NCBI RefSeq assembly: GCF_003594875.1
Contig: NZ_QZEY01000015.1
Span: forward strand, 64,001 to 128,000
Length of the DNA: 64,000 bases
Origin: Bailinhaonella thermotolerans
GTDB lineage: Bacteria; Actinomycetota; Actinomycetes; Streptosporangiales; Streptosporangiaceae
Direction: 5' to 3'
The notes under the pieces were generated by a model. That model had not been told where the DNA came from. It did not search any database and saw only the letters and a program-made list of their open reading frames with translations. How positions within the stretch are numbered: the first letter of the stretch is position 1; each line of letters opens with the position of its first letter. The translations under genes were made by a program, and so were the position numbers. Shown here in pieces: positions 42,001 to 49,878 of this stretch.

Positions 42001-42207
42001 TTCGCGGTGGGCGGCCACTCCCTCCTGGGCACCCGGGTCGTCGCCCGCCTCTGCACCGACCTGGACCTCGACCTCCCGCTGAACACCCTCTTCACCACCC
42101 GGACCGTCCGCCGCCTGGCCGCCGCCGTCGAGGCCGCCCTCGCCGCCCAGATAGCCGCCCTCACGGACGAGGAGGCCCGCTCCCTCCTGACCGACGACCA
42201 CCCCTGA
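39025..42207 (+). CDS. NRPS module C-A(Gly)-PCP
   Basis: 1060 residues. Condensation domain ~30-440 with HHTVFDAW at 159 (the residue after the catalytic-motif Asp is Ala, not Gly). Adenylation ~470-965 with YTSGSTGTPKG at 619, YGPTETTIW and NGKLDRAAL; the specificity positions read DILQFGLIWK, close to known glycine codes. Carrier domain DDDFFAVGGHSLLG with Ser999. There is no thioesterase, so product transfer to the module encoded upstream, which ends in a thioesterase, is likely: a Gly-then-Ser order opposite to gene order. GTG 39025 follows AGGAGG. No MbtH or phosphopantetheinyl transferase gene is in the window. Confidence 0.92.
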   Translation: MTETTGKSHEGMPGNGPGAVAEDVFPASFAQERIWFLTELLPSVPVYNIAAAMRLERCRPIDHGLLERALAALADRHEPLRTALEQRGDRIVQRIARRVPVTLARSDLSGLSGEAAREEFERLAAADGAAPFRLDRAPLWRARLVDLGGGERRLLFTAHHTVFDAWSSEVFREELTELYLALRDGRPPALPELPIQYADYAVWQRDQLGGGALDDDLAYWRRHLAGSVPLEIPGDRPRPAELRYTGATHEFAVPEDVAGRVDELARDAEATPFTVLLAAFAVLLARWTGRDDVVVGTFVAGRELPELNPLIGMFVNTLPIRVDLSGDPSFAEAVRRTRGVLMDALDHQRVPFARLVEELRPPRDPARTPLFQVAFNQLPVDGRGQLGTGTAKTDLTLELQNSSGRLSGWLEYSTDLYDPGTIDRLARAFGTLIGAAAADPGRPMSRLPLLGREERERVLATGHGAPAAYPDRPLHELVGEQARATPHAVAVVSGGTSLTYGELDARSDDLARTLIEAGVTPEAPVGVCLPPGPELVTALIAVLKAGACYVPLDPRYPRERLALMLDDSGAALTLAAPALAPRLPGARLLLLGPLGTWPEPAAAPRLPAVRPDALAYVIYTSGSTGTPKGVCVPHRGVVNLLRDLPFDAADRVPLLTPLSFDIAGLEVFGPLLAGGAIVVPPAGPAEGGLPHGLRDALADGKVTTVQAPPSVLAEIVGDLPAGLPRVFSGGEPLPVPLAGRLAGAAGELWNLYGPTETTIWSLAWRVPPGVTAMSLGSPIANTTAYVLDEAMEPVPPGVPGELCLGGHGLARGYHRRPGLTAERFVPDPFSGRPGARLYRTGDLVRRRADGSLEFLGRADGQVKLRGVRIELGEVEAALAACPGVRRAAAAIRDDAPGGRALVAYVDADPVPADLLDRLRERLPATMVPSHVVQVADFPRLPNGKLDRAALPAPAAPRPAAPPAPPATESEELVHEIWREVLGHGEFGVDDDFFAVGGHSLLGTRVVARLCTDLDLDLPLNTLFTTRTVRRLAAAVEAALAAQIAALTDEEARSLLTDDHP

Positions 42208-42252
42208 CCGCCCTCCGCCCCGGCCAGCCGCCCCCGCCGCCCCCGCCGAAAC

Positions 42253-43374
42253 TCAGCCGGCCGCCGCGGGGGCCAGCGGTTCCGCGAAGAACCAGGGCCG
42301 GGCGAGCACGGCGTCCACCGCCGCGACGGCCGCCGCGAGGCGGGCCTCGTGGGAGCCCGTGACGGTGATGTGGGGGAGGTCGCGGCGGGCCAGTTCCTCG
42401 CCGAACCTGGCGGACATGGCCTCGCGGATGTGCTCGCCGTCGCGCCAGCCGTCCTGTTCGAAGGGGACGCCCGCCGGGTCGGTGAGGATCCACAGGTCGT
42501 GGTGGGCGCGCTCGTGCAGGCGCTCCACCTCGGGGGCGGGCTCGCCGACGTACCGCTCGTGCCACAGGACCGTCGCGAAGGCGTCGGTGTCGCAGACCAG
42601 CAGCGGCGAGCCGGCGCGGGCGGCGGCCTCCTCCAGCGCGAGCTGCCGTTCGGCGATCCGGGTGAACTCGGCGGACTCCCAGGTCAGGCCGTCCAGCCAG
42701 AGGCCGGGGTCGCCGGTGGCGCGGCGCGCGGCGGCGAGTTTCTCCGCGCAGTACGTCCGGCCGTACTCCGGAACCCAGCGCGTCGCGGCCCACGGCCCGC
42801 CCCTGGCCGCGTAGTGCGCCGCCAGGGCCCGGGCCAGCGTCGTCGTCCCCGTGGACTCCGCGCCCACGACCACCACGCGCCGCGCGAGGTGGGCCCGCAC
42901 CGGCGGCGCCAGGTGGTCCCAGTACGCCACGGGGTCCGCCCGCACCGCCGTACCGCTGACCGGGAAGCGGCTCCGGGCCGGGTCCACCGGGACGTGCGCG
43001 GCCCCGAAGCGGCGGGCCAGCTCGGGGCCGTACGCCTCGGAGGAGAAGACCGCGTCCACGGGCGGCACGGCGACGCCGAGGCCGGACAGCTCCGCCAGGC
43101 CGGAGCGGAAGGCCGCGACGTGCGCCTCCCACGCCGCGCCGGAGCCGTAGTCGATCTCGGCGTCGTCCACGACCGGGACGATCTCCACGTGCGGCTGCGG
43201 ATGGGCCTCGCGCAGCCACGCCGCGCGCAGGGCCAGCGGGACGCTCTCCACCGCGGACGCGGCGACGACGACGGTGACCCGGGCGCACGCGGCGGCCGCG
43301 GTGTCGATCAGGTGGTGGTGACCGGCGTGCGGCGGGTAGAACTTGCCGATCACCAGCCCGTGGCGGTGCGTCAC
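42253..43374 (-). CDS. nadR: NadR-like NMN adenylyltransferase / ribosylnicotinamide kinase
   Basis: 373 residues. The N-terminal nucleotidyltransferase (about 1-165) has GKFYPPHAGHHHLI and, further on, VSGTAVRADP. The C-terminal kinase (about 170-350) has the P-loop region VVVVGAESTGTTTLARAL, where the usual Walker Lys position is Thr. It makes NAD from nicotinamide riboside with PnuC, encoded by the overlapping upstream gene (GTGA overlap, stop of pnuC within the start). GTG 43374 is fixed by that overlap. No DNA-binding domain is present, unlike enteric NadR. Confidence 0.88.
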   Translation of the reverse strand: MTHRHGLVIGKFYPPHAGHHHLIDTAAAACARVTVVVAASAVESVPLALRAAWLREAHPQPHVEIVPVVDDAEIDYGSGAAWEAHVAAFRSGLAELSGLGVAVPPVDAVFSSEAYGPELARRFGAAHVPVDPARSRFPVSGTAVRADPVAYWDHLAPPVRAHLARRVVVVGAESTGTTTLARALAAHYAARGGPWAATRWVPEYGRTYCAEKLAAARRATGDPGLWLDGLTWESAEFTRIAERQLALEEAAARAGSPLLVCDTDAFATVLWHERYVGEPAPEVERLHERAHHDLWILTDPAGVPFEQDGWRDGEHIREAMSARFGEELARRDLPHITVTGSHEARLAAAVAAVDAVLARPWFFAEPLAPAAAG

Positions 43375-44021
43375 GCCGTCGCCGCCGCCGGAGCCTCCCG
43401 GCCCGCCTGGAAGGCGCGCCGCCAGGAGAGGAGCCCGGCCACGCAGAGCGTGAGGAAGACGACGTACAGGACGCTGGTGAGCTTGAGGTCCTTGTACCAG
43501 TAGAGCGGGATGTAGACGAGGTCCACGGCGATCCAGATCCACCAGGACTCCAGCAGCTTGCGCGACTGGCCGTAGATCGCCATCAGCGACATCGACGTGG
43601 TGAGCGCGTCCCAGAACGGCACGTTGGAGTCGGTCAGGCCGGACAGCGCCCAGGTGAGCAGCGCGGTCGCCGCCGCCCCCGCCGCCAGCAGCCCGGCCCA
43701 CTGGCCACGCGAGGTCCGCGTCACCGGGAGCCGGTCCCGCCCCTCGCCGCCGTAGAGCCAGACCCACCAGCCGTACGCCTGCAGGCCCACGTAGACCACC
43801 TGGAGCCCGGCGTCGGCGTACAGCCCGCCGTCCAGGAACACCAGGCCGAGCAGGATCACGTTCGCGATCCCGATCGGCCAGTTGAGGATGTTCTGCCGTA
43901 CGACCAGGAAGACGTTCACCGCCCCCGTGACGAACCCGAGCAACTCCGCCCAGGTCGTCGGCACCTCCCCGACGTGGAACGCCGGCTGCAGCAACGGCCC
44001 GAGCAACTCGTGCAACGACAT
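43371..44021 (-). CDS. pnuC: PnuC-type nicotinamide riboside transporter
   Basis: 216-residue membrane protein with about seven hydrophobic helices. The PnuC pattern is clear: NWPIGIANVILLGLVF, the Trp-rich YGWWVWLYGG and the C-terminal ESWWIWIAVDLVYIPLYWYK. It facilitates uptake of nicotinamide riboside, which NadR then phosphorylates and adenylates. ATG 44021 follows AGGGAG. A palindrome just upstream suggests repression by an NAD-responsive regulator. Confidence 0.92.
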   Translation of the reverse strand: MSLHELLGPLLQPAFHVGEVPTTWAELLGFVTGAVNVFLVVRQNILNWPIGIANVILLGLVFLDGGLYADAGLQVVYVGLQAYGWWVWLYGGEGRDRLPVTRTSRGQWAGLLAAGAAATALLTWALSGLTDSNVPFWDALTTSMSLMAIYGQSRKLLESWWIWIAVDLVYIPLYWYKDLKLTSVLYVVFLTLCVAGLLSWRRAFQAGREAPAAATA

Positions 44022-44039
44022 CGTGTCTCCCTGCCATTA

Positions 44040-44056
44040 ATCGTCAAGGCGACGAT
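44040..44056. promoter_or_regulatory. Palindromic operator before pnuC-nadR
   Basis: ATCGTC-AAGGC-GACGAT is a perfect 6-bp inverted repeat 18 bases upstream of the pnuC start. On the minus strand TATTAT just before it is a candidate -10, so a bound protein would block transcription start. The repressor is unknown. Confidence 0.6.
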
Positions 44057-44225
44057 AATAAGGGAGGGGCGATCACGGCGTAAGAGGGGGGCTCCCGGAC
44101 GCCCGCCGCGACCCGCGCCGCCGGCTCTCCCCACGGCCCCCGCCCTCCGCGAGATCGCGGCCGGGCGGCCCGGCGGAGCGGGGCGGCGGCGGTGTCAGCG
44201 GTGTTCAGGGGGTGTTCAAGGGTGT

Positions 44226-45566
44226 TCAGGGGAGGGTGAGGGGGGTCGCGGCGGTCAGGGTGTGGTAGCCGGTGTCGTTGGGGTGCAGGCCGTCGGCGTA
44301 CACGTGGCCGGGGCGGGGGCGGTCCGGGTCGGCGGGGTCGGCGAGGACCCGGGCGGCGTCGATGACCTCGTCGTACGCGCCGCCGGTGCGGATCCAGCGG
44401 TTGACCTCGTCGCGGATCCGCTCGCCCGGCTCGCTCCAGAAGGGGAAGAGCGCGCCCTTCATCGGCAGGATCGTGACCCCGACGGCCTTGAGGCCCCGCG
44501 CGCGGGCGGCGCGGATCAGCGCCTTGTGCGCGTCGATCAGCCGCCGCGCGGAGAGCTTCGGGTCAGGCCGGAGGCAGGCGTTCCCGGCCTTCCGGGCGCC
44601 GATGTCGTTGCCGCCCAGGTGGATGATCACGGCGGAGACGCCGGGCCGGTCCAGGACGTCGCGCCGGAACCGCTTCGCCGCGCGGTCGCCGAAGCAGGGC
44701 GAGTCCCGAAGCAGCGCGTTGCCCGCGATCCCGGCGTTGACGACGCCCACACGCCGCCCCGCCCCGGCGTACCGTTCGGCGAGGCCGTCCGGATAGGTGC
44801 GGTCCGCCCCCGGCGTCGCCCCCACCCCGTCCACGAGCGAGTCGCCGAACACCGCCACCGCGCGGCGGGGCGCGCCCGCCCCGGAGGTCTCCACGCCGGT
44901 GAGGTGGTACCAGGACGCCGACCTCCGCGTGAACGCCTCTCCGGCGTCGTCGGCCAGGCGGTTCCCCCGTGCCCGGTAGGCCGTCGCCGTGCTCACGCGG
45001 TGGAACGTCGCCGGTCCCGTCGCCCCGTCGAACCGCAGGGTCACCGCCAGTTTCTCCAGCGGCGACGTGGTCAGCGGGGCGGCGTCGCTCAGGGCCTCCC
45101 GGCCCGGCGGGATCACCGTGGACGCGGCCCCGCCGAACCGCAGCGCCCGCGTGCTCCCCGGCCACACCCGGGCCTCCCCGGCCGACCGTCCCACCGCCGC
45201 CCCCGCCACCCGCAGCGGGCGCGTGCCGTACACGTTGGAGATCCGGATCCGCACCCGCGACCCGCCGGCCGAGATCCGCACCACCTGCCGCACCGACTCC
45301 CCGGCGAAGCCCTCCCGCGACCAGTTCGGCCCGCTCTCCCCGTCCCCGGCCACGGGCCGCTGCGGCGCCGCCCCCCAGACGGCCACCCACCCCCGAGCCG
45401 GCGCCGCCTCCCCGCTCCGGACCGCCTCCCAGCCCGGGGCCGCCTTTCCGCCCGGGGCCGTCTCGCCCGCTCGCGCGTGCGCCGCCGGTCCCGCCGCGAC
45501 CACTCCCACGAGCACCCCCGCCACCACGACCGCCGGTCCCGGCCGCCCGACCCCCGTGAACCTCAC
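44226..45566 (-). CDS. Secreted SGNH/GDSL-family hydrolase
   Basis: 446 residues. Signal peptide (VVVAGVLVGVVAAGPAAHARAG), an Ala/Pro linker, then a beta-rich N-domain of about 140 residues followed by the SGNH hydrolase fold: block I AVFGDSLVDGVG with the catalytic Ser, block III HLGGNDIG, and block V YADGLHPN with the Asp-His pair. This resembles secreted lipases/esterases (lysophospholipase L1-like) of actinomycetes. GTG 45566 is preferred: AAGGGG lies 5 bases upstream and the signal peptide starts there. Confidence 0.88.
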   Translation of the reverse strand: MRFTGVGRPGPAVVVAGVLVGVVAAGPAAHARAGETAPGGKAAPGWEAVRSGEAAPARGWVAVWGAAPQRPVAGDGESGPNWSREGFAGESVRQVVRISAGGSRVRIRISNVYGTRPLRVAGAAVGRSAGEARVWPGSTRALRFGGAASTVIPPGREALSDAAPLTTSPLEKLAVTLRFDGATGPATFHRVSTATAYRARGNRLADDAGEAFTRRSASWYHLTGVETSGAGAPRRAVAVFGDSLVDGVGATPGADRTYPDGLAERYAGAGRRVGVVNAGIAGNALLRDSPCFGDRAAKRFRRDVLDRPGVSAVIIHLGGNDIGARKAGNACLRPDPKLSARRLIDAHKALIRAARARGLKAVGVTILPMKGALFPFWSEPGERIRDEVNRWIRTGGAYDEVIDAARVLADPADPDRPRPGHVYADGLHPNDTGYHTLTAATPLTLP

Positions 45567-45764
45567 AGGCACCCCTTCCACGCGATACGGCCCGGAGCCC
45601 GTCCCCGGGCCGACCCCGCGATCACACCAGCGCCCACGCCCCTGGCACATCACGGCACGGCCCCAACCCGGAGGTGGGGCGCACCCCACCTGCACCCCAT
45701 CCGGAGAGCGCCGACGCCGTACGGCGGGCGCGGCTCCCACCGGCCGGCGGGGTCGGGGAGGGGG

Positions 45765-47597
45765 TCAGCGGCGGTGCCAGACGGTCTCGCGGCTCCTGCC
45801 CCGGAAGACCACGACGAGGTGTTCCTCGGGGCCGTCGCCGTTCCTGCGGGTGTGGACGCGGACCCGGTAGATTCCGGGGCCCGAGGTCGCCATGTCGGGG
45901 AACTCGGTCTCGTCCTCGGGGAAGGCGCCGTAGATGGAGCCGGCGCGGCTGGGGACGCCGACCTCGACCACCCGGTCCCACCCCTTGAGCCGCAGCGGCG
46001 GGGCCGAGGTGAGGGCCTTGGCGGTGAGGCAGAAGTACTCCGCGGAGGTCTGGCTCGACACGGCCGTCTCCGCGCCGTCCACCCCGATCAGCCCGTCGGC
46101 GAAGGCCCGTTCGAGCGCGTCGCCGTCGTCGAACTCGTCCGCGCCCTCGATGTCCCCGTGCAGGTAGTAGTAGGCGTTCCCATCGGCCGTGGGGTGCGCC
46201 CCGGTGGCCTGCCTCACCGCGCGCAGCCGGGGCCAGGGGTCGGCGCACGTCGCGTCCCGGCGGGCCTGCCGTTCCCGCTCCTCCGCGTGGAACTGCGCCG
46301 TGCTCTTGAGCAGGTCGGGATGGCGGGGGCCGATGACCTGCGGGCACAGGTAGACCAGGGTGGAGGGGCGGGCCGAGGCGGGTTCGCGGCCGGTCCGCGA
46401 GGCGTCGTCGCCAGGAGCCCCGCGCGCCTCCCGGAGCAGCCGCTGGACGCGCGGGTCCCGCTCCGGCAGGTGGCTCACGTCGCACAGCGCCCTGCCGTAC
46501 GCCAGGACGGCCCGGTCCGAGAGGTGCTCGCCCATCAGGGGAGGGCTCCCCGAGGAATCGACGGCCTCGCAGACGAACGCCCTCTCGCGCTCCGCCGGGG
46601 GCGTGTCCCCGAACGGCAGCGCACGACCGCCCCCGCAGCTCTCCCGTACGGCGCGGCTGTCGGGCGGGAGGTCGGCCGCGGGCAGGGCGATCAAGGGCAC
46701 GAGGACGACCAGCCCCACCACGACCCCGCGCGGCGCCCGCGCCCAGCGTCTCGGCGCGGATGGCGTATCGCGGACACCGGCGAGCTCTCGCGCCGATCGC
46801 ACGGCCCATACGGCCAGCAGCAGGTTCGCCGGGGCGAGGAAGCTCGCGAGGTACATGGTCAACAGGCCGGGGAGATCCGTCCAGAACCCCAGGGGCCAGT
46901 GGAGCAGCGGCAGGGCGAGGGCCGTCCCGCCCAGCCAGACCGTGCCCCGGCTCCAGCGGAGGTCGCGTCGCTGGGCCATGAGGAGCAGGATCGCCCAGAT
47001 ACCCCAGGTGAAGACGAAGAACCAGGACAGGGGTACGGCCGCGAGCGAGGCGAGGAGGACGTCTCGGGGCAGCCACTCGATCGCTCCGGCCAGAGCCGTG
47101 TCCGTCAGGCCGACGACCAGCATCGCCACCCGGAGGCGACGCATCCTGGGGGCGAGTACCAGGAAGAAGAGCACCGTGAACAGCAGGCGGTCGGCGACCT
47201 CCCAGAAGTCGTCGTCCAGCCACCACACCCCGCCGAGCAACTCGTCGAGGGTGTGGATCGCCGGCTGGAGCACGATCACCGCGGCCTTGGCGTACAAGGA
47301 CCAGCGCAGCAGCCGGACAGGGAGTGACGGGCTCTGCGGTGTTCCGCCGGCAGGAGGACCACGGAACGCGTACCACGCCGCCCACGCCCGCCCGAGTTCG
47401 CCCATGACGAGGAAGACCGTCTCAAGGGGCATGGCTCCCGTGAAGCGGACGTAGTGCCATCCCGGCGCGCCGAACGCGAGGCATGCGAGCGCGGTCGTGT
47501 CGCTGGTGGCGAGCGCGATGGCGGCGGTGACGAGGACGGCGGTGGTGTAGGCGCCGGCGAGCGCCGCCGCCGCGGGTCCGAAGCGGTAGCGGCGCAC
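45765..47597 (-). CDS. Large membrane protein of unknown function
   Basis: 610 residues, not recognised. Residues 1-290 contain about seven or eight hydrophobic helices (AALAGAYTTAVLVTAAIALA; LRRWSLYAKAAVIVLQPAIH; VPLSWFFVFTWGIWAILLLM and others). Another helix at about 297-317 precedes a polar region of about 290 residues with several Cys (ESCGGGRAL, FVCEAVDSS, ALCDVSH, LVYLCPQV, ATCADPW, YFCLTAK) that is probably outside the membrane. GTG 47597 starts the first helix. It is divergent from the methyltransferase gene. Confidence 0.75.
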   Translation of the reverse strand: MRRYRFGPAAAALAGAYTTAVLVTAAIALATSDTTALACLAFGAPGWHYVRFTGAMPLETVFLVMGELGRAWAAWYAFRGPPAGGTPQSPSLPVRLLRWSLYAKAAVIVLQPAIHTLDELLGGVWWLDDDFWEVADRLLFTVLFFLVLAPRMRRLRVAMLVVGLTDTALAGAIEWLPRDVLLASLAAVPLSWFFVFTWGIWAILLLMAQRRDLRWSRGTVWLGGTALALPLLHWPLGFWTDLPGLLTMYLASFLAPANLLLAVWAVRSARELAGVRDTPSAPRRWARAPRGVVVGLVVLVPLIALPAADLPPDSRAVRESCGGGRALPFGDTPPAERERAFVCEAVDSSGSPPLMGEHLSDRAVLAYGRALCDVSHLPERDPRVQRLLREARGAPGDDASRTGREPASARPSTLVYLCPQVIGPRHPDLLKSTAQFHAEERERQARRDATCADPWPRLRAVRQATGAHPTADGNAYYYLHGDIEGADEFDDGDALERAFADGLIGVDGAETAVSSQTSAEYFCLTAKALTSAPPLRLKGWDRVVEVGVPSRAGSIYGAFPEDETEFPDMATSGPGIYRVRVHTRRNGDGPEEHLVVVFRGRSRETVWHRR

Positions 47598-47771
47598 GGC
47601 CCACCCTTACAAGATCGGATTACGAAACGCCCACCCTAGTCATAAGAGGGCGAAACCGATAAATCTCCAGGTGGTTCGCCGGATTGACCGCGAAGAGATC
47701 GAGAAATTTACTGACATAGAGGGATGGATCTTCTACGATCGGCGACACGTCGCGCGAGGAGAGGGGTCCGT

Positions 47772-48593
47772 GTGAGCGAGCTGGAGTACCTGCCCACCGG
47801 CGTCGATCCCCACGTGCCCAACCCGGCGCGGATGTACGACTACTACCTCGGGGGCAAGGACAACTTCGCCGCCGACCGCGAGGCCGCCGAGAAGATGCTG
47901 GAGATCGGCCGCCGGATGGGCAACGACGGCCGGGAGATCGCCCGCGCCAACCGCGCCTTCCTCGTCCGGGCCGTGCGGCTGCTCGCCGAGTCCGGGATCC
48001 GGCAGTTCGTGGACATCGGCTCCGGGCTCCCCACGCAGGACAACGTGCACCAGGTCGCCGCCCGCCACGCCTCGGGCGCCCGCGTGGTCTACGTGGACAA
48101 CGACCCCGTCGTGCTCGCCCACGCGCGCGCCCTGCTCGCCCGCGACCTCGGGGCGATCGCCGTGCGGGGCGACGCGGCCGACCCCGACGCGATCCTGGAC
48201 GATCCGATGGTCCGCGCCCACCTGGACCTCTCCCGCCCCTACGCGGTCCTCATGGTCGCCGTCCTGCACTTCCTCCCCGACGACGAGGTCGCCGCGCGCG
48301 CCGCCGCCCGCGTCCGCGCGCGCATGATCCCCGGCTGCCACCTCGTGCTCTCCCACCTGTACACCGGTGACGCCGCCGAGGACCTGGTCGAGGCCGGGCA
48401 GCGCGTCTACGAGACGGCCCCCTCCCGGGGCCTGGCCGGCCGCGACCGCGCCCAGATCGCCTCCTTCCTCGGCGACCTCGAACTCCTCCCGCCCGGCCTC
48501 GTCCCCGTCCAGTCCTGGGACCCGGCCACCCCGGACGTCCGGCCCGACTACGCCCAGGGCGGCATCCTCGCCGCCGTGGCCCGCCACCCCTGA
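47772..48593 (+). CDS. SAM-dependent methyltransferase (DUF574-type)
   Basis: 273 residues with the pattern of the large actinobacterial SAM-methyltransferase family: N-terminal PNPARMYDYYLGGKDNFAADR, SAM-binding FVDIGSGLPTQDNVHQVA, YVDNDPVVLAHARALL, and LMVAVLHFLPD. These are often linked to regulators or natural-product genes, but the substrate is unknown. GTG 47772 follows GAGGAGAGGGG. Divergent from the membrane protein; the 174-base gap between them is the AT-richest of the area and must hold both promoters. Confidence 0.9.
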   Translation: MSELEYLPTGVDPHVPNPARMYDYYLGGKDNFAADREAAEKMLEIGRRMGNDGREIARANRAFLVRAVRLLAESGIRQFVDIGSGLPTQDNVHQVAARHASGARVVYVDNDPVVLAHARALLARDLGAIAVRGDAADPDAILDDPMVRAHLDLSRPYAVLMVAVLHFLPDDEVAARAAARVRARMIPGCHLVLSHLYTGDAAEDLVEAGQRVYETAPSRGLAGRDRAQIASFLGDLELLPPGLVPVQSWDPATPDVRPDYAQGGILAAVARHP

Positions 48594-49052
48594 CCCCCGC
48601 CCCGCCGTACGGCCTGAGCCGCTGGTACGGCCCGAGCCCCCGCGCGCCGTACGCCTCGGGGGTGGCGTCGCGCGGCCGGGCGCCGGCCGTACGGGAAGTA
48701 TCCGGCAGGGGGCGCCGGCGGCGTTTTCGCGGCGGGCGGGAGAGGGCGTTCATCGCGTTCTCGCCGCTCAGCCGATATTTCAACCGCGGCCGGGAAAATC
48801 ATTTCGGAAATCGGTCTTGTGGGAATTTGTGCGCAGAGTAGCGGGCCTTCCGGCGGGACCGGCGCGATCAGGAGCCGGCTCCAGGGGAAGGCACCTTCTT
48901 CCGCGCCTGCCGCCCGAACGGCACGGTCTGCGGCCCCTGGCGATGACGCCGGACGGCCCGCGACTGCGCCCGGCACCGGTCCGCCTCTCCCACGCCGGGC
49001 GCACCCGATCCCGTACGGCCACGCCGTACGGGATCGGCGGGCGCCGGGGACG
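48594..49052. other. Intergenic region without supported gene
   Basis: Convergent gap between the methyltransferase and the GAF gene. It includes an AT-rich stretch at 48770-48840 and several CCGTACGG or near copies at 48605-48700 and 49010-49035. Frames that cross it lack domains, ribosome sites and coding bias. The AT-rich part might be a remnant promoter or a degraded gene. Confidence 0.5.
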
Positions 49053-49598
49053 CTACCGGCGCGGGGCGGTGAAGGCGTGCACGGCCTGGAGCATGCGGGC
49101 GGCGGCCACGAAGTCGCTGGAGGCGTCCAGCGCGCGCCCGGCCGCGATCGCGAAGCGCACCAGCAGGGACTCGTCGCGGTCGTCGAAGGGACGTCCCGCC
49201 ACCCACAGGAACGCCCGGCCGTGGGTGTTCAGCGGCAGGCAGGTGCCGAGGAAACCGAAGTCGCCGCCCAACCGGACGGGCTCCGCGGCGGCGGTGAGCA
49301 GGCGGAGGAACTCCGGGAACGGCTCGGGGAGCGAGTCCGGGGGCGGTCCGTGGACCACGGCCCGGCCCGGCGGCTCGGAACGGCCGGCCGTGTGGACGTG
49401 AACCTGCCGGAACTCGCCGTCCACGGCGTCCGTCTCGACGACTCCGGCGCACCGTGCGGCGGTGAGCTGCTGGGCCGCCGTCACGATCTGGTCGAGCAGT
49501 TGCCCGGGATCGTGCGCGCGGAATGAGTCGATCAGATCGTGCAGGAGAAGCAGCTTTTCATCGGCTGTGGATTCGGATATCTGCGGTGTGACGTTCAT
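49053..49598 (-). CDS. GAF-domain-like protein
   Basis: 181 residues. The predicted order of an N-terminal helix (TADEKLLLLHDLIDSF), TAARCAGVVETDAVDGEFRQ, a loop, then FLGTCLPLNTHGRAFLWVAG and ALDASSDFVAAARML fits a GAF fold. No output domain. Proteins of this size in actinomycetes are stand-alone GAF sensors. ATG 49598 lies close behind GGGGAGA. Function unknown. Confidence 0.6.
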   Translation of the reverse strand: MNVTPQISESTADEKLLLLHDLIDSFRAHDPGQLLDQIVTAAQQLTAARCAGVVETDAVDGEFRQVHVHTAGRSEPPGRAVVHGPPPDSLPEPFPEFLRLLTAAAEPVRLGGDFGFLGTCLPLNTHGRAFLWVAGRPFDDRDESLLVRFAIAAGRALDASSDFVAAARMLQAVHAFTAPRR

Positions 49599-49762
49599 TT
49601 CTCCCCTTTCTGGGGTGACGCCAGCGTGATATGCCGATCAGCATGAAATAGGGCCCGGACGTTCATCTTCGGTTTTCCGCCGCCCGCCGTACAGGCCCCA
49701 CGCCCCATATGTCGGTAACAGCCGCCCGGGGCCGCCATCGGCCAAACTGACGATCTTCGTAC

Positions 49763-49809
49763 CGGAGGGGCCCTCCGAAGGTGCCATCGGGGACCCGGCG
49801 ATGGCACCT
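49763..49809. other. Two adjacent perfect hairpins upstream of the acyltransferase gene
   Basis: CGGAGGG-G-CCCTCCG (49763-49777) is followed at once by an 11-bp perfect stem AGGTGCCATCG/CGATGGCACCT (49779-49809) with the loop GGGACCCGG. They lie between the divergent GAF and acyltransferase genes, 70 bases before the ATG. They could form an RNA leader structure or a protein-binding site. Confidence 0.65.
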
Positions 49810-49878
49810 GAGGACCACCGCCGAGTTGGCCCTTCAGCGTGATGCCTGGTCAGGGGCCTGATTCCTACCGTTTAGAGC

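Noticed and set aside
39013-42201. 1062-codon frame on the minus strand under the second NRPS
   Set aside because: Same shadow effect; the plus strand carries intact C-A-PCP motifs.
43974-47327. 1117-codon plus-strand frame opposite the SGNH and membrane protein genes
   Set aside because: Low-complexity Pro/Arg/Gly/His-rich translation; the minus strand has GDSL motifs and clear helices.
48780-49022. Short frames in the AT-rich gap after the methyltransferase
   Set aside because: Several short frames on both strands, none with a ribosome site, domain or coding bias.
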